DNA of 64,000 nt from Ectobacillus sp042610425 (GCF_042610425.1 NZ_JBGJZM010000001.1:1054001-1118000), one strand, 5' to 3'; shown: positions 52,161 to 61,307, counted from the first letter of the stretch. Numbers and translations are program-made. Notes: a model not told the origin generated them from the sequence alone.

Positions 52161-53222
52161 TTAACCTTTCTTTCCAATCCGCTCAATCACCGTGCCAATC
52201 TCATCTGGCTTCAAAAACTCAATCGGAGAAAATCCCTTCTCAAACACAAGAGAATCCGCCTCAATCATCACCACATACCGTTCATTTACTTTCGCAATGT
52301 GTATCTGCTCTCCAAAGTCCGCCAGCAATCCCTTCACAGCTATATGGTCTGCCTTTAGCTTTAATTCCACGTCAGGAGCGCGTTGGACGATTTGAGCGGA
52401 AGCTTCGATGATTTCTTCCGTACTAAAATGTTCTTGAATTTCACGTTTTGGGCTTGCTGCCCAAATCTCCATAGCTTCGTCGAATTTTACTCGTTCCTCG
52501 CTGCCTTCTTCAAACGCTTCGTCGATTTCGTCATATACCATTGTCATGACTTCCCGCTTCATAATTTCTGGCATTGATTGTTCGTATTCGACAAACTTAA
52601 GGAAATCCTCGAAATAACGGGCGTGGGACGATTGATGAATTTTCAGCTCCCGTTCTTCGATCATGCCTTCTTCAGGCATGTATGGGTATTGGATGGATTT
52701 CATATTTTTCGTTGTGATAGCCATTTCAACGTTATGGATGAGAGTTGCTTCATCTGAAATTGAGGCAACCTTTGGCTCAAAATCGCATTTTAGTAGAAAT
52801 AAAAAGGGAGCGTCAAAATATTCGCGTAATGTTGCGGTGACAGCAAGAAATACACCGCCCCGAACGGCACTTGTATCTACATAGGAAGTAACCACTGCTT
52901 CACTATATGTACGAAATTCTTCTTTGTTGACTGCAAAGCGAACACGCTGCATCATATTGTAGTTTGGATTGGAGTCAAGTTCATGACCTGGTTCTACAAT
53001 AAAATAACCAATTTTCGTGGGCACTTGCTCGGACTTTGGATGTCGATCCACCTTCCGCTTTGAAATTTTCATCAATTCTCCGTCCAAAAATGTTTTGATC
53101 GCATTTTCCTCATATTCTGCGGCATCTAACGTTTGGAAATGTTTAAAACGTTTATTCGCTTGCTCTCCGTTTCCTTCTACTTGGACAACGTAAAAGGAGA
53201 GATAATGTATTTGAAAATCCAT
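52161..53222 (-). CDS. DUF3900 protein
   Basis: A 353-residue cytoplasmic protein of a Bacillus-restricted family. Recognisable stretches are KRKVDRHPKSEQVPTKIGYF, VEPGHELDSNPNYN, KCDFEPKVASISDEATLIHN and IQYPYMPEEGM. The C-terminal third (LKLKADHIAVKGLLADFGEQ) is the part duplicated and decayed at 51201-51475. No catalytic motif is apparent and the function is unknown. ATG 53222 is preferred, with AGGTGAT upstream; the longer start begins with ATACCA only three codons earlier. Confidence 0.85.
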   Translation of the reverse strand: MDFQIHYLSFYVVQVEGNGEQANKRFKHFQTLDAAEYEENAIKTFLDGELMKISKRKVDRHPKSEQVPTKIGYFIVEPGHELDSNPNYNMMQRVRFAVNKEEFRTYSEAVVTSYVDTSAVRGGVFLAVTATLREYFDAPFLFLLKCDFEPKVASISDEATLIHNVEMAITTKNMKSIQYPYMPEEGMIEERELKIHQSSHARYFEDFLKFVEYEQSMPEIMKREVMTMVYDEIDEAFEEGSEERVKFDEAMEIWAASPKREIQEHFSTEEIIEASAQIVQRAPDVELKLKADHIAVKGLLADFGEQIHIAKVNERYVVMIEADSLVFEKGFSPIEFLKPDEIGTVIERIGKKG

Positions 53223-53316
53223 TGGTATCACCTAATCCTAACTGTAATTGCTTTTCTCAGTATAAAAACGAAAAAAGCATTCGTCAATGAACAAAGCGTA
53301 AGAAAGGTGGAGTTTT

Positions 53317-53778
53317 TTAGGAACTAATGTATTGATTAGGTGTACCAAAATAATATAAGCCGCGATAGGCTGGATAATTGGATTGAAAATAAATATAAAT
53401 CGGAGCATTTTGTAATATAGGATAGGTGCTGAAAAATGTTTGATCACCGTTCACAATTCCTTGAAGGGCAGTCGTCATCTCCTCTTTAAAAATGGTAAAC
53501 CGTAGTTTGGCTACTTCCTCTATAAATTGTCCGTCACTTACGAGTACGACGCCAAACAAAGCAGGGATTTGCTGCGGAGCAATCATCCATTCTGCAAGAA
53601 CTTCATCGCGCATATTAGCATCGATTGCTTCAAAATCATAGCTGTCTCCAATTGTTACAAAGAGATCTCCTGTTATATCTGAATGGGTAAGAGTATATTT
53701 ACGACCATGGACTGGTTCAATACTACTGGCTGGCGGAACATACTTTACTGATAATTTTGATGGATTAAATTGTGACAT
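53317..53778 (-). CDS. Staygreen-family protein (SGR/Mg-dechelatase homologue)
   Basis: A 153-residue protein. FNPSKLSVKYVPPASSIEPV, then GRKYTLTHSDITGDLFVTIG and LRDEVLAEW-like NMRDEVLAEW are the staygreen signature known from plant chlorophyll Mg-dechelatase and some bacterial homologues. No photosynthesis genes are present, so the substrate is not chlorophyll in the usual sense. ATG 53778 is used because AGGGGGAAC lies nine bases ahead; ATG 53784 is very close. Its neighbour DUF3900 follows on the same strand. Confidence 0.82.
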   Translation of the reverse strand: MSQFNPSKLSVKYVPPASSIEPVHGRKYTLTHSDITGDLFVTIGDSYDFEAIDANMRDEVLAEWMIAPQQIPALFGVVLVSDGQFIEEVAKLRFTIFKEEMTTALQGIVNGDQTFFSTYPILQNAPIYIYFQSNYPAYRGLYYFGTPNQYISS

Positions 53779-54086
53779 TCCCATGTTCCCCCTAGCTATT
53801 TATTTTGTCTTGAATAAATAAAAAAATATTTACAGTAAGTACAAATAGGAATCAACAAAGGATATTTTAAAAATGGGTCTTTTTATTACTATATGTGGAT
53901 GCGTGTGAAGAACATCACTTTATTTTGGAAATTCCCTATTTTAGAATGGAGCCAGATTCGAAAAATAGCATGAAATAGATGAGGTTGGGGTGGGGAGATA
54001 GGTAGATTTCGGGTAAGCCAATTTCATTGAGCGCTCTGCCCCTCATAGTGTATAATTTCTCTGATAGAGAATGGGGGAATAGAGTA
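53779..54086. other. Divergent region between staygreen and MFS genes
   Basis: About 300 AT-rich bases with no recognised operator or gene. The GAATGGGGGA at 54066-54075 is the ribosome binding site for the MFS gene. Confidence 0.3.
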
Positions 54087-55430
54087 TTGAAAAATAGAAC
54101 AGTCGTTATGGTTAGTATTGTAATTGCGATGCTTGTTGCGTCGATGGATTCGACGATTATGAATACGACGATGCCGGTTATTGCGAAGGAGCTTGGACAG
54201 TTTGAGCTTTATGCTTGGTCGTTTGCATCGTATATGATTTTTTGTACCATTCTTTCTCCTGTTGCCGGGAGAATTTCTGACTTATATGGAAGAAAGCACG
54301 TGTTTGCTGCTGGGATTATTTTATTTTTTGGCGGATCATTACTTTGTGGGATGTCACAAAACATGGTGCAGCTGATAGTGTTTCGTGCTGTGCAAGGAAT
54401 TGGTGCGGGAGTAATGATGCCATTTCCCGCAATTATTGCGGGGGATTTGTTCCCAATTGAAAAGCGAGGTAAAATTCAAGCGCTTTTCACAGCAATGTGG
54501 GGACTATCTGCGGTATTAGCACCACTATTAGGAGCGTTTTTTGTCCAGTATATGACGTGGAGATGGATTTTCTTCGTTAATCTTCCGCTTTGTGTCATTT
54601 CACTTGTTATGTTACTACCATACAAAGAAGTATACTCACCAAAAAAAGCAAGCGTCGATTATATCGGTGCCATTATTTTTGCAGTTGGGGTGAGTCTTGT
54701 TTTACTTGTTACGGTTCTTGATCACAATCAAGTAGTTTACGGCATTGCGGGAGTGCTGATTTTAGCAACTTTTTATTTTTATGAGAAAAAACAAGATTCA
54801 CCGATTGTTCCACTTTCACTTATTCGGAATCGAACGATTAAGTGGATGAATGTGAACGGATTTGTTGGTTGTGTTGCTTTATTTGGAACTGCTAGCTATG
54901 TCCCGCTCTTTTTACAAAAAATAGCGAATCAATCTTTATTTATGAGCGGCGTTGCTTTGCTCGGAATGTCAATTGGATGGATGGTTGCTGCAGTACCAGC
55001 CGGAAATTTAATTGGTAGGTTTGGCTACCGGACATTGCTTATTATCGGGAATGGGTTGCTTGTATTATCTGGGATCCAACTAGCTATGTTAAATATAGGA
55101 AGTGGATTTTATTATGTTTTCTTTGCGATGATTGTCCAAGGCGTGGCATTTGGGTTAATTTCAACTGTAAGCTTACTCGGTTCACAGCAACTTGTTGAAC
55201 GCCATGAAATGGGAATTTCTACTTCGTTCATTCTGTTCTCACGAAATATCGGTACCGCTATTGGTGTTACGGTTATGGGAGCGATTTTAACGAAGGCAGA
55301 CACCTTTATGCTGGGCATTCAACATTTGTTTTTATTTGGTTTGATTGGAAGTATTCTTGCATTTCTCACATCTTTCTTCATTCATAATGAAGCTAAAACA
55401 ACTTCTATTAGAACTGCAGAAAAAGCGTAA
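54087..55430 (+). CDS. MFS multidrug-type exporter
   Basis: A 447-residue transporter with 12-14 hydrophobic segments. SMDSTIMNTTMPVIAKELG (motif D1), GRISDLYGRKHVFAAG (motif A) and FRAVQGIGAGVMMPFPAIIAGDLFP (motif B/C region) place it in the drug:H+ antiporter group. The TTG at 54087 follows GGGGGA at a normal distance; the longer frame from 54027 has no site. No TetR or MarR regulator is adjacent. Substrates unknown. Ended by a loopless palindromic terminator. Confidence 0.88.
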   Translation: MKNRTVVMVSIVIAMLVASMDSTIMNTTMPVIAKELGQFELYAWSFASYMIFCTILSPVAGRISDLYGRKHVFAAGIILFFGGSLLCGMSQNMVQLIVFRAVQGIGAGVMMPFPAIIAGDLFPIEKRGKIQALFTAMWGLSAVLAPLLGAFFVQYMTWRWIFFVNLPLCVISLVMLLPYKEVYSPKKASVDYIGAIIFAVGVSLVLLVTVLDHNQVVYGIAGVLILATFYFYEKKQDSPIVPLSLIRNRTIKWMNVNGFVGCVALFGTASYVPLFLQKIANQSLFMSGVALLGMSIGWMVAAVPAGNLIGRFGYRTLLIIGNGLLVLSGIQLAMLNIGSGFYYVFFAMIVQGVAFGLISTVSLLGSQQLVERHEMGISTSFILFSRNIGTAIGVTVMGAILTKADTFMLGIQHLFLFGLIGSILAFLTSFFIHNEAKTTSIRTAEKA

Positions 55431-55460
55431 AAAAAGGTATGCCGCGGCATACCTTTTTTT
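55429..55460. terminator. Loopless palindromic terminator after the MFS gene
   Basis: AAAAAAAGGTATGCCG is followed directly by CGGCATACCTTTTTTT, a perfect 32-base palindrome that begins in the stop codon. Confidence 0.9.
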
Positions 55461-55519
55461 ACATAATTTTACTTGTAGGTGGCATCATAACTAGAAACCT
55501 ATGAGAGAGGACTGATACG

Positions 55520-55951
55520 ATGGAGCAGGAAGTTGCAATTAAAGAGTTGAATGCCTTTTTGAAAGGTCGTTATATGGGAATACATGCTTACGAGCATTTG
55601 ATTCATCATGCACAGGATGCAGAACTAAAGAAAACGTTGCAGCTCATTCAGCAAAATCATAAGCAACATGCAATCACAGTAGCGGAGCGTATACAAAATT
55701 TAGGTGGTACACCCGCCGATGATGCAGGGTTCATCGGTTCCGTGCAAGAGCTGTTTAGCAATATTAAGGGATATGCACAAACAAAGGACGATATTGTAAA
55801 AACGGCCATAAAAAGCGAAGAAGATTACGCTGTTCGGCTTTCAGAGGAAATTGTAAAAGGAGATTTGGACGAGGAAAGCAATGTCATTGTTCATCATATT
55901 ATTAACGAAGACCGAAAGCATACAGACACTTTGAAAAAGCTCCTCCACTGA
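55520..55951 (+). CDS. Ferritin-like DUF2383 protein
   Basis: A 143-residue four-helix protein. GRYMGIHAYEHLIHHAQDAELK, QNHKQHAITVAERIQNLGGTP and INEDRKHTDTLKKLL provide Glu/His residues in the ferritin-like spacing of DUF2383 (PA2169-type) proteins. No oxidase activity has been fixed for the family. The ATG has GAGAGAGG upstream. Confidence 0.82.
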   Translation: MEQEVAIKELNAFLKGRYMGIHAYEHLIHHAQDAELKKTLQLIQQNHKQHAITVAERIQNLGGTPADDAGFIGSVQELFSNIKGYAQTKDDIVKTAIKSEEDYAVRLSEEIVKGDLDEESNVIVHHIINEDRKHTDTLKKLLH

Positions 55952-55957
55952 TGAAGA

Positions 55958-55985
55958 AGGCACTAACATATTAGTGTCTTTTTTA
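55958..55985 (+). terminator. Terminator after the DUF2383 gene
   Basis: AGGCACTAA pairs with TTAGTGTCT (G-U allowed) around four bases, followed by T6. Confidence 0.85.
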
Positions 55986-56034
55986 CTGTGAATTCGTTAC
56001 TATATAAGAGAGAAAATTGATAGGGGGACGTTTC

Positions 56035-56784
56035 ATGAACGAAGTAATACAAACGATTCAACATCACCGCTCTATTCGAAAATATGAAGACCGATCATTA
56101 TCGGACGAACAAATACGTACGATTGTAGAAAGTGCACAAGCGGCCGCTACATCAAGCTATTTGCAAGCGTATTCGATTATTGGTGTAAAAGATATGGGAA
56201 AAAAGAAGAAGCTAGCTGAATTAGCTGGTAATCAGTCTTATGTGGAAACAAATGGACATTTCTTTATTTTTTGTGCAGATTTGCACCGTCACGAAGTACT
56301 AGGAAACATGGAAGGAGTCGATCTTTCATCCTTCTTGGGAAGTACAGAAAATTATATGGTTGCAACTATTGATGCTGCACTAGCAGCGCAGAATGCTGCA
56401 CTTGCTGCAGAATCTATGGGACTTGGTATTTGCTACATAGGGGGAATACGTAATAATTTAGAGGAAGTTGCAAAGCTACTTAACATTCCATCCAGAGTTG
56501 TCCCTCTTTTTGGGCTTACTGTCGGATATCCATTACATGAGGGAAGTGTAAAGCCACGTCTGCCATTTGAAGAAATTTATCATGAAGATGGATACCAAGA
56601 TAATCTAGAGAAGACAAAAGAAAGTCTAACGAAGTACAATCAAGTCATCAAAGACTACTATATAAAACGTACGGGCGGAAAGCGTTCGGATACGTGGACA
56701 AGCCAAATGGTTCAAATGCTATCAAGTAAATCCCGTGAATATATGAAGGGATATGTACAAGGGCAAGGCCTAGATCTAAAATAA
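56035..56784 (+). CDS. Oxygen-insensitive NADPH nitroreductase, NfrA-type
   Basis: A 249-residue FMN-dependent reductase. HHRSIRKYEDRSLSDEQ, AATSSYLQAYSIIGVKD, GICYIGGIRNN and FGLTVGYP are the NfrA/NfsA landmarks. It reduces nitro compounds or FMN and chromate using NADPH; in Bacillus NfrA is induced by stress. ATG 56035 follows TAGGGGGACG. Strong terminator after. Confidence 0.9.
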   Translation: MNEVIQTIQHHRSIRKYEDRSLSDEQIRTIVESAQAAATSSYLQAYSIIGVKDMGKKKKLAELAGNQSYVETNGHFFIFCADLHRHEVLGNMEGVDLSSFLGSTENYMVATIDAALAAQNAALAAESMGLGICYIGGIRNNLEEVAKLLNIPSRVVPLFGLTVGYPLHEGSVKPRLPFEEIYHEDGYQDNLEKTKESLTKYNQVIKDYYIKRTGGKRSDTWTSQMVQMLSSKSREYMKGYVQGQGLDLK

Positions 56785-56790
56785 ACAAGA

Positions 56791-56819
56791 AAAGCCGGCC
56801 TATTGGGGCCGGCTTTCTT
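56791..56819. terminator. Terminator between the nitroreductase and deaminase genes
   Basis: A perfect stem AAAGCCGGCC/GGCCGGCTTT with a 6-base loop between converging genes. Confidence 0.92.
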
Positions 56820-57231
56820 AATCTGTCGGGACTGTATATGCAAAAGGAATGAGTTCATTAGCTTTGACTTTTCTTATACCATTTGAGGTGTTAATTATGA
56901 CTAAGCAGTCTGGCATATAATCGGATAACATTTGTCTGCAGTTACCGCACGGAGCCAGTACTTCTCTGCCATCTATTCCTCTTACTGCAACAATACTATC
57001 AAACTTCCTTTCACCATTTGTAATTGCTGCGCCAATGGCAACAGTCTCTGCGCATGCGCCGTGCATGGAATACACATTTACTCCGACATATATCTTTCCA
57101 TTTTTGCTGCGAACCGCACAACCAACTGTATGATTGCCATTCTCTGAATCGTAGTTTTGTTTAATAATCGATGTTGCTGCTTCGAGTAGTTCTTTATCTA
57201 AATCGGAAAGTGTTAGTAGGTTTTGTGTCAT
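56818..57231 (-). CDS. Cytidine-deaminase-family protein, blasticidin-S-deaminase-like
   Basis: A 137-residue zinc deaminase. The zinc site is CAE (GACAETVAIG) with PCGNCRQ, the tetrameric CDA type. SDYMPDCLVII and ANELIPFAYT close to the end match the wording of blasticidin-S deaminases more than of housekeeping Cdd, and the variable IVAVRGIDGRE loop is also in that style. It may deaminate cytidine or a nucleoside antibiotic. ATG 57231 follows TTGGAGGGG; the longer frame is not conserved. Confidence 0.8.
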   Translation of the reverse strand: MTQNLLTLSDLDKELLEAATSIIKQNYDSENGNHTVGCAVRSKNGKIYVGVNVYSMHGACAETVAIGAAITNGERKFDSIVAVRGIDGREVLAPCGNCRQMLSDYMPDCLVIINTSNGIRKVKANELIPFAYTVPTD

Positions 57232-57479
57232 TTTTCCCCTCCAAAATTTTTTCTTACTTTCATTATTAAAACCACTCTTTCTATGAAAAATCAATCGTTT
57301 TCTTCAGTTTGCATGCCTTTTAATCTATACGAATGATATGCATAATCAACTTAGATAAAAATTTTTACAGGTTGTTAACAATTATTAATTAAAAAATAAA
57401 TAAAAAAATATATAATGGTAGATGGGAATCCAATAATTTTTGGATAATTGAAAAATATATAATAAAACAGGGGAGAATT

Positions 57480-58034
57480 ATGTTGAAAAAAATGATCCTG
57501 ATTTCTCTTGGAATTGTGACGGTGTTAAGTGTTGGAGGGGTATACGCAAAACATTATAGTGAACAGCAAGTTAGTAAAGTGATTCTATCATCGGCCCAGT
57601 CACAGCACCTAACTGATACACTACAAAATCATTTGAATGATGTACAAGTAGTAGAAAAGAAAACGGAAGAAAAAACAGATCATCACGACGTTACAGTTGC
57701 GCCTACAGAATCCAGATCGAATGATCAGAATCAGCAAATAGAGGATAGAAAGCAACCAGAAGTAAATGCAATATCAAGTAAGGTTGATCTAGAAAAAGTA
57801 GATCAAGCAGCAGTTACAGACCTAGCAAAAAAGGAAAAAGTAGAGACGGAAGCAGATGCTGTACAATATGTGGAGCATAAATTATCAACTTCAGAAATGA
57901 TCAAAACAATTGAGCTTTATAACAACCGAAAACAATTGACAGCCGAACAAAAACAAACAGCTAAGCAAGATATACTATCGCATTTTTCGAAAGAAGAAGT
58001 AGCTATGCTAGTTCAAGCGGTTCAAAAGAAATAA
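57480..58034 (+). CDS. Secreted charged protein of unknown function
   Basis: A 184-residue protein. Residues 1-23 are a signal peptide or anchor (MILISLGIVTVLSVGGVYA). The middle is low-complexity, rich in Glu, Gln, Lys and Asp. The C-terminal 75 residues form a helical module (ADAVQYVEHKLSTSEMIKTI, then LTAEQKQTAKQDILSHFSKE). No family recognised. GGGGAGAA precedes the ATG. Probably cell-wall or spore-envelope located. Confidence 0.6.
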   Translation: MLKKMILISLGIVTVLSVGGVYAKHYSEQQVSKVILSSAQSQHLTDTLQNHLNDVQVVEKKTEEKTDHHDVTVAPTESRSNDQNQQIEDRKQPEVNAISSKVDLEKVDQAAVTDLAKKEKVETEADAVQYVEHKLSTSEMIKTIELYNNRKQLTAEQKQTAKQDILSHFSKEEVAMLVQAVQKK

Positions 58035-58057
58035 TATTATTTTAACTACAAGTGACT

Positions 58058-58098
58058 AAAAACAAGGGCGAAGATTTTCTTCACCCTTGTTTTTTTGT
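58058..58098 (+). terminator. Terminator after the secreted protein gene
   Basis: ACAAGGGCGAAG pairs with CTTCACCCTTGT (one mismatch), followed by a T run. Confidence 0.85.
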
Positions 58099-58190
58099 GG
58101 AAAATATATAATCTTAAACCATGCAAAGAGTAGTTAGAATAAAATTATACTTCTTTTTGCATTGATGTTTTTAGGAAAAGAGGATAAACA

Positions 58191-59270
58191 ATGGCCGAAG
58201 AATTAAGAAATGTGTTTAATCAGACGTTTATAGAGGAATTGATACAGGCATTTCAAAAGGAATATCCTTTAATGGATGGAGAAGCATTTCGTAAACTTAT
58301 TTTTCAAGAGGATTGGAATGGACTAGCCTTAAAACAGCGCATGAGAAAAATTACAGTTTGTTTACATGAGGTATTACCTCAAGAATACACAGAAGCACTG
58401 AACATACTATATAAAGTGGCCCCACAGTTTTCAGGAGGACTGAGTGGCATCATTTTTCCAGATTATGTAGAACAATATGGTTTGGAAGAATGGGATGAAT
58501 CCATAAAAGCATTGGCCTTTTTTACTTCATTTTCCACATCAGAATTTGCAGTTCGACCATTTCTATTAAAAAATCAGGATCGCATGCTTAGCCAAATGAT
58601 TGAATGGTCCATTCACCCGAGCGAACATCTTAGACGGTTAGCAAGTGAAGGCAGTAGACCAAGACTTCCATGGGGATTATCTGTTCCTTCATTAAAAAAG
58701 AATCCAGAAAAAACGTTACCCATATTAATAAACCTGAAAGAGGACGAATCTCTTTACGTGCGCAAAAGTGTAGCGAATCATCTCAACGACATCTCTTATC
58801 TTGCTCCAGATATCGTAATTGAAATAGCGAAAGCATGGAAGGGGAAACAAAAACGCACAGATTGGATCATCCAACATGCGTGTCGTTCCTTACTGAAAAA
58901 GGGAGATGCACGGGCACTTTCGTTATTCGGATATCAGGATGATCATACCATTACAATTGAAAAATTAACGCTCGGTTGCGATCACATTACCATCGGGCAA
59001 AGCATTCCGTTTTCGTTTGAACTATATTCAGAAAACGCACTTCCCGTACGAGTCGAATATGGAATCGATTTTGTAAAAGCTAGAGGGCAAAGACATAGAA
59101 AAATATTTATGATAAAAAAAGGTGAAATTAAGAAAGGGGAAAGACAAGCCATTATTCGTGAGCATTCCTTTCAAGACTTAACTACAAGAAAACATTATAA
59201 AGGAACACATACATTGTCTATTATTGTAAATGGTGTAGTAAAAGCAACGAAGGATTTTCAAATTAATTGA
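58191..59270 (+). CDS. alkC: DNA alkylation repair glycosylase, AlkC-like with Ig-like C-terminus
   Basis: A 359-residue HEAT-like-repeat DNA glycosylase. The AlkC landmark LASEGSRPRLPWGLSVPSLK (about 150-168) and YVRKSVANHLNDIS are present. The last ~105 residues (from about DHTITIEKLTLG) are beta-rich and match the immunoglobulin-like domain seen in AlkC structures, used for a second DNA contact. It excises 3-methyladenine and 3-methylcytosine. AAAGAGGA before ATG. Confidence 0.85.
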   Translation: MAEELRNVFNQTFIEELIQAFQKEYPLMDGEAFRKLIFQEDWNGLALKQRMRKITVCLHEVLPQEYTEALNILYKVAPQFSGGLSGIIFPDYVEQYGLEEWDESIKALAFFTSFSTSEFAVRPFLLKNQDRMLSQMIEWSIHPSEHLRRLASEGSRPRLPWGLSVPSLKKNPEKTLPILINLKEDESLYVRKSVANHLNDISYLAPDIVIEIAKAWKGKQKRTDWIIQHACRSLLKKGDARALSLFGYQDDHTITIEKLTLGCDHITIGQSIPFSFELYSENALPVRVEYGIDFVKARGQRHRKIFMIKKGEIKKGERQAIIREHSFQDLTTRKHYKGTHTLSIIVNGVVKATKDFQIN

Positions 59271-59435
59271 GCTTGAATTAAAAGAAAAATCGTAAAGATT
59301 ACACGTAGTTTTCTCTGTTGAACCTGTGTAAAAAGGGTAAACATTTAATCATGACAAACGTCACTATTCGCGAAAAAAACATCGTGTTACACTTCGAAAT
59401 AGTTAATAAAAAACTACTTGAAACGAGGAATTACT

Positions 59436-60419
59436 TTGAACTTTCCCCAATTAAAAATAGGACATATTATGCCAAAAGTTCCCATTATGCAGGGTGGGAT
59501 GGGTGTCGGAATCTCTCTTTCCAAACTTGCTTCAGCTGTAGCAAATGCAGGGGGGATTGGTATTATTTCCGGTACAGGAATTTCCGTTGATGAATTGCGT
59601 AGTCATATTAGACAAGCTAGAAGCTCTATGAAAGAAAATGGATATATCGGCGTCAATGTGTTATTTGCTATGAATGATTTTGCCGAAAAAATGAAAGCTG
59701 CTCTAGAAGAAAAAGTAGATTTCATTATTTCTGGCGCAGGGATTTCAAGAGATATGTATGCATGGGGAAGACAAGCAGGAATTCCGGTTCTTTCCATCGT
59801 CTCTTCTGCAAAACTAGCTAGAATTGCTGAAAAACTTGGAGCAGCAGCTGTTGTCGTTGAAGGATTTGAAGCTGGTGGACATCTTGGTACAGACAGACCT
59901 CTGTTTGACATACTACCAGAGGTAGTGGAAGCCGTTTCCATACCGGTTATTGCTGCTGGAGGAATTATGACAGGTGAAGATATTGCGAAAGCCATTGAAA
60001 TCGGGGCTAATGGGGTGCAAATGGGAACAAGGTTTGTAGCAAGTCACGAATGTGACGCTCCTTTGTCTTTTAAAGAGAAATATATTGCTGCGCAAAAGGA
60101 TGATATTCTTCTAGTTAAAACGTCTGTGGGTCTGCAAGGAAGAGTCATCGCTAATGCCTTTACTGATATAATAACAGGGCCAGACGAAGTGAAAATAAAT
60201 AATTGCCAACGATGTCTTAAAAATTGTTCCTACCGTTTTTGTACATTAGATTCTTTGTTTAAAATTGTTAAAGGTGATGTAGAAAATGGACTTGTTTTTG
60301 CGGGTGCAAGAGTCCATGAAGTGAAAGAAATCCTATCTGTCCAAACCATCATCGATAAGCTCTCAGTAGAATATAGTTTGGCAAAAACACGGGGTTTTGC
60401 CAAACTGAATATGATTTAA
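59436..60419 (+). CDS. FabK/nitronate-monooxygenase-like flavoenzyme with Cys cluster
   Basis: A 327-residue FMN barrel. PIMQGGMGVGISLSKLASAV, GYIGVNVLFAMND, VEGFEAGGHLGT and AAGGIMTGEDI are shared by nitronate monooxygenases and FabK-type enoyl reductases. CQRCLKNCSYRFC near residue 265 gives four cysteines in a compact cluster that could hold an Fe-S centre, as in some clostridial relatives. TTG 59436 follows GAGGA. The window has no fatty-acid genes nearby, so nitronate oxidation is as likely as enoyl reduction. Confidence 0.82.
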   Translation: MNFPQLKIGHIMPKVPIMQGGMGVGISLSKLASAVANAGGIGIISGTGISVDELRSHIRQARSSMKENGYIGVNVLFAMNDFAEKMKAALEEKVDFIISGAGISRDMYAWGRQAGIPVLSIVSSAKLARIAEKLGAAAVVVEGFEAGGHLGTDRPLFDILPEVVEAVSIPVIAAGGIMTGEDIAKAIEIGANGVQMGTRFVASHECDAPLSFKEKYIAAQKDDILLVKTSVGLQGRVIANAFTDIITGPDEVKINNCQRCLKNCSYRFCTLDSLFKIVKGDVENGLVFAGARVHEVKEILSVQTIIDKLSVEYSLAKTRGFAKLNMI

Positions 60420-60429
60420 CATAATGATT

Positions 60430-60470
60430 AAGGAAAGACACTAGCATATGCTTCGTGTCTTTCCTTAATT
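60430..60470. terminator. Terminator after the FabK-like gene
   Basis: A perfect 12-bp stem AAGGAAAGACAC/GTGTCTTTCCTT with a 13-base loop. Confidence 0.87.
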
Positions 60471-60840
60471 TAGTATAAAATTCATGCAATATTCATTGAA
60501 TTATTTCGTAGAATGTGAAACTTTTCTCAAAGAAGGTTGCTTTGATCTCCAATGCGTAATAAAATCTAGTAGTCTAGAAATATTTTCAGAGCCCGTTAAA
60601 GCGGATGTAATAGCAGGCTACGTCACTAAGTCAAACCTTTAGTAACCATTTTACCCTATTGTTACGTTAAAATGTGTGAAAACAATGTAAAGACTTTTTT
60701 AATAACAGGCCTGTACGCGTAGACATAGTTCTAAAAAAATTATTTTTTTGTGGCACCTTACAGGTTCGACAAATCTTATGGGTAAAGGGAATACTCGTTT
60801 CATTTCCCTAATTATTACCTATTATAAAGGAGAATTGGAT
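60471..60840 (+). other. Long 5' region of the DUF1641/NDH-2 operon
   Basis: About 370 bases without a gene. It contains TGTGAAACTTTTCTCA (60514-60529), one mismatch from an Fnr box, and short imperfect repeats, but no known riboswitch was recognised. The promoter is not obvious. Confidence 0.35.
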
Positions 60841-61275
60841 ATGTCAGAAACAATCACTGCAACAAAGCCTGAACAAGAATCACAACAAGTGTCTGCTAAT
60901 CAGGATGTACTTGATCAGCTATTAAAGCCTGAGGTACAAGAATCTTTAACTACCTTAGTAGAACAATTGCCAAAATTGACTGAGTTATTAAATGTTTTAA
61001 ATAAGTCTTATGACTTTGCTAAATTAGTTGCTACTGATGAAATCCTAAAGAATGATACTGTGGGAGCAATCCGTGAAGTTGCAGGTCCCGTAAAAGATAC
61101 TGTGAAGAATATTGCATCTACAGCAATTGAAGCGAAAGATCGTGCAGAGGAAAGTAATGATGTTATTGGCCTATTTAGTCTTATTAAAATGATTAAAGAT
61201 CCTCAAGCACAAAAGATTTTCCGTTTCATTAATGCTTATCTTGAAATCGCTAAAGAAAAAGAAATTCAAAAATAA
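60841..61275 (+). CDS. DUF1641 protein
   Basis: A 144-residue soluble helical protein. LDQLLKPEVQESLTTLVEQL, LPKLTELLNVLNKSYDFAKL and GLFSLIKMIKDPQAQKIFRF are the DUF1641 hallmarks. In Bacillus and Staphylococcus such genes accompany NADH dehydrogenase-like or formate-related oxidoreductases, as here. ATG 60841 follows AAAGGAGAA; the upstream extension is not conserved. It may be an adaptor of the NDH-2 encoded next. Confidence 0.85.
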   Translation: MSETITATKPEQESQQVSANQDVLDQLLKPEVQESLTTLVEQLPKLTELLNVLNKSYDFAKLVATDEILKNDTVGAIREVAGPVKDTVKNIASTAIEAKDRAEESNDVIGLFSLIKMIKDPQAQKIFRFINAYLEIAKEKEIQK

Positions 61276-61307
61276 TTTTTTACAATGAGTTAGGATGGAG
61301 GATAAAC

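Noticed and set aside
52029..52358. A 109-codon plus-strand frame over the DUF3900 3' end
   Set aside because: It is antisense to a well-supported gene, starts in the hairpin at 52036 and has no ribosome binding site.
53133..53327. A plus-strand frame across the DUF3900 start
   Set aside because: It is a shadow of the N-terminal coding region on the other strand and has no recognisable motif.
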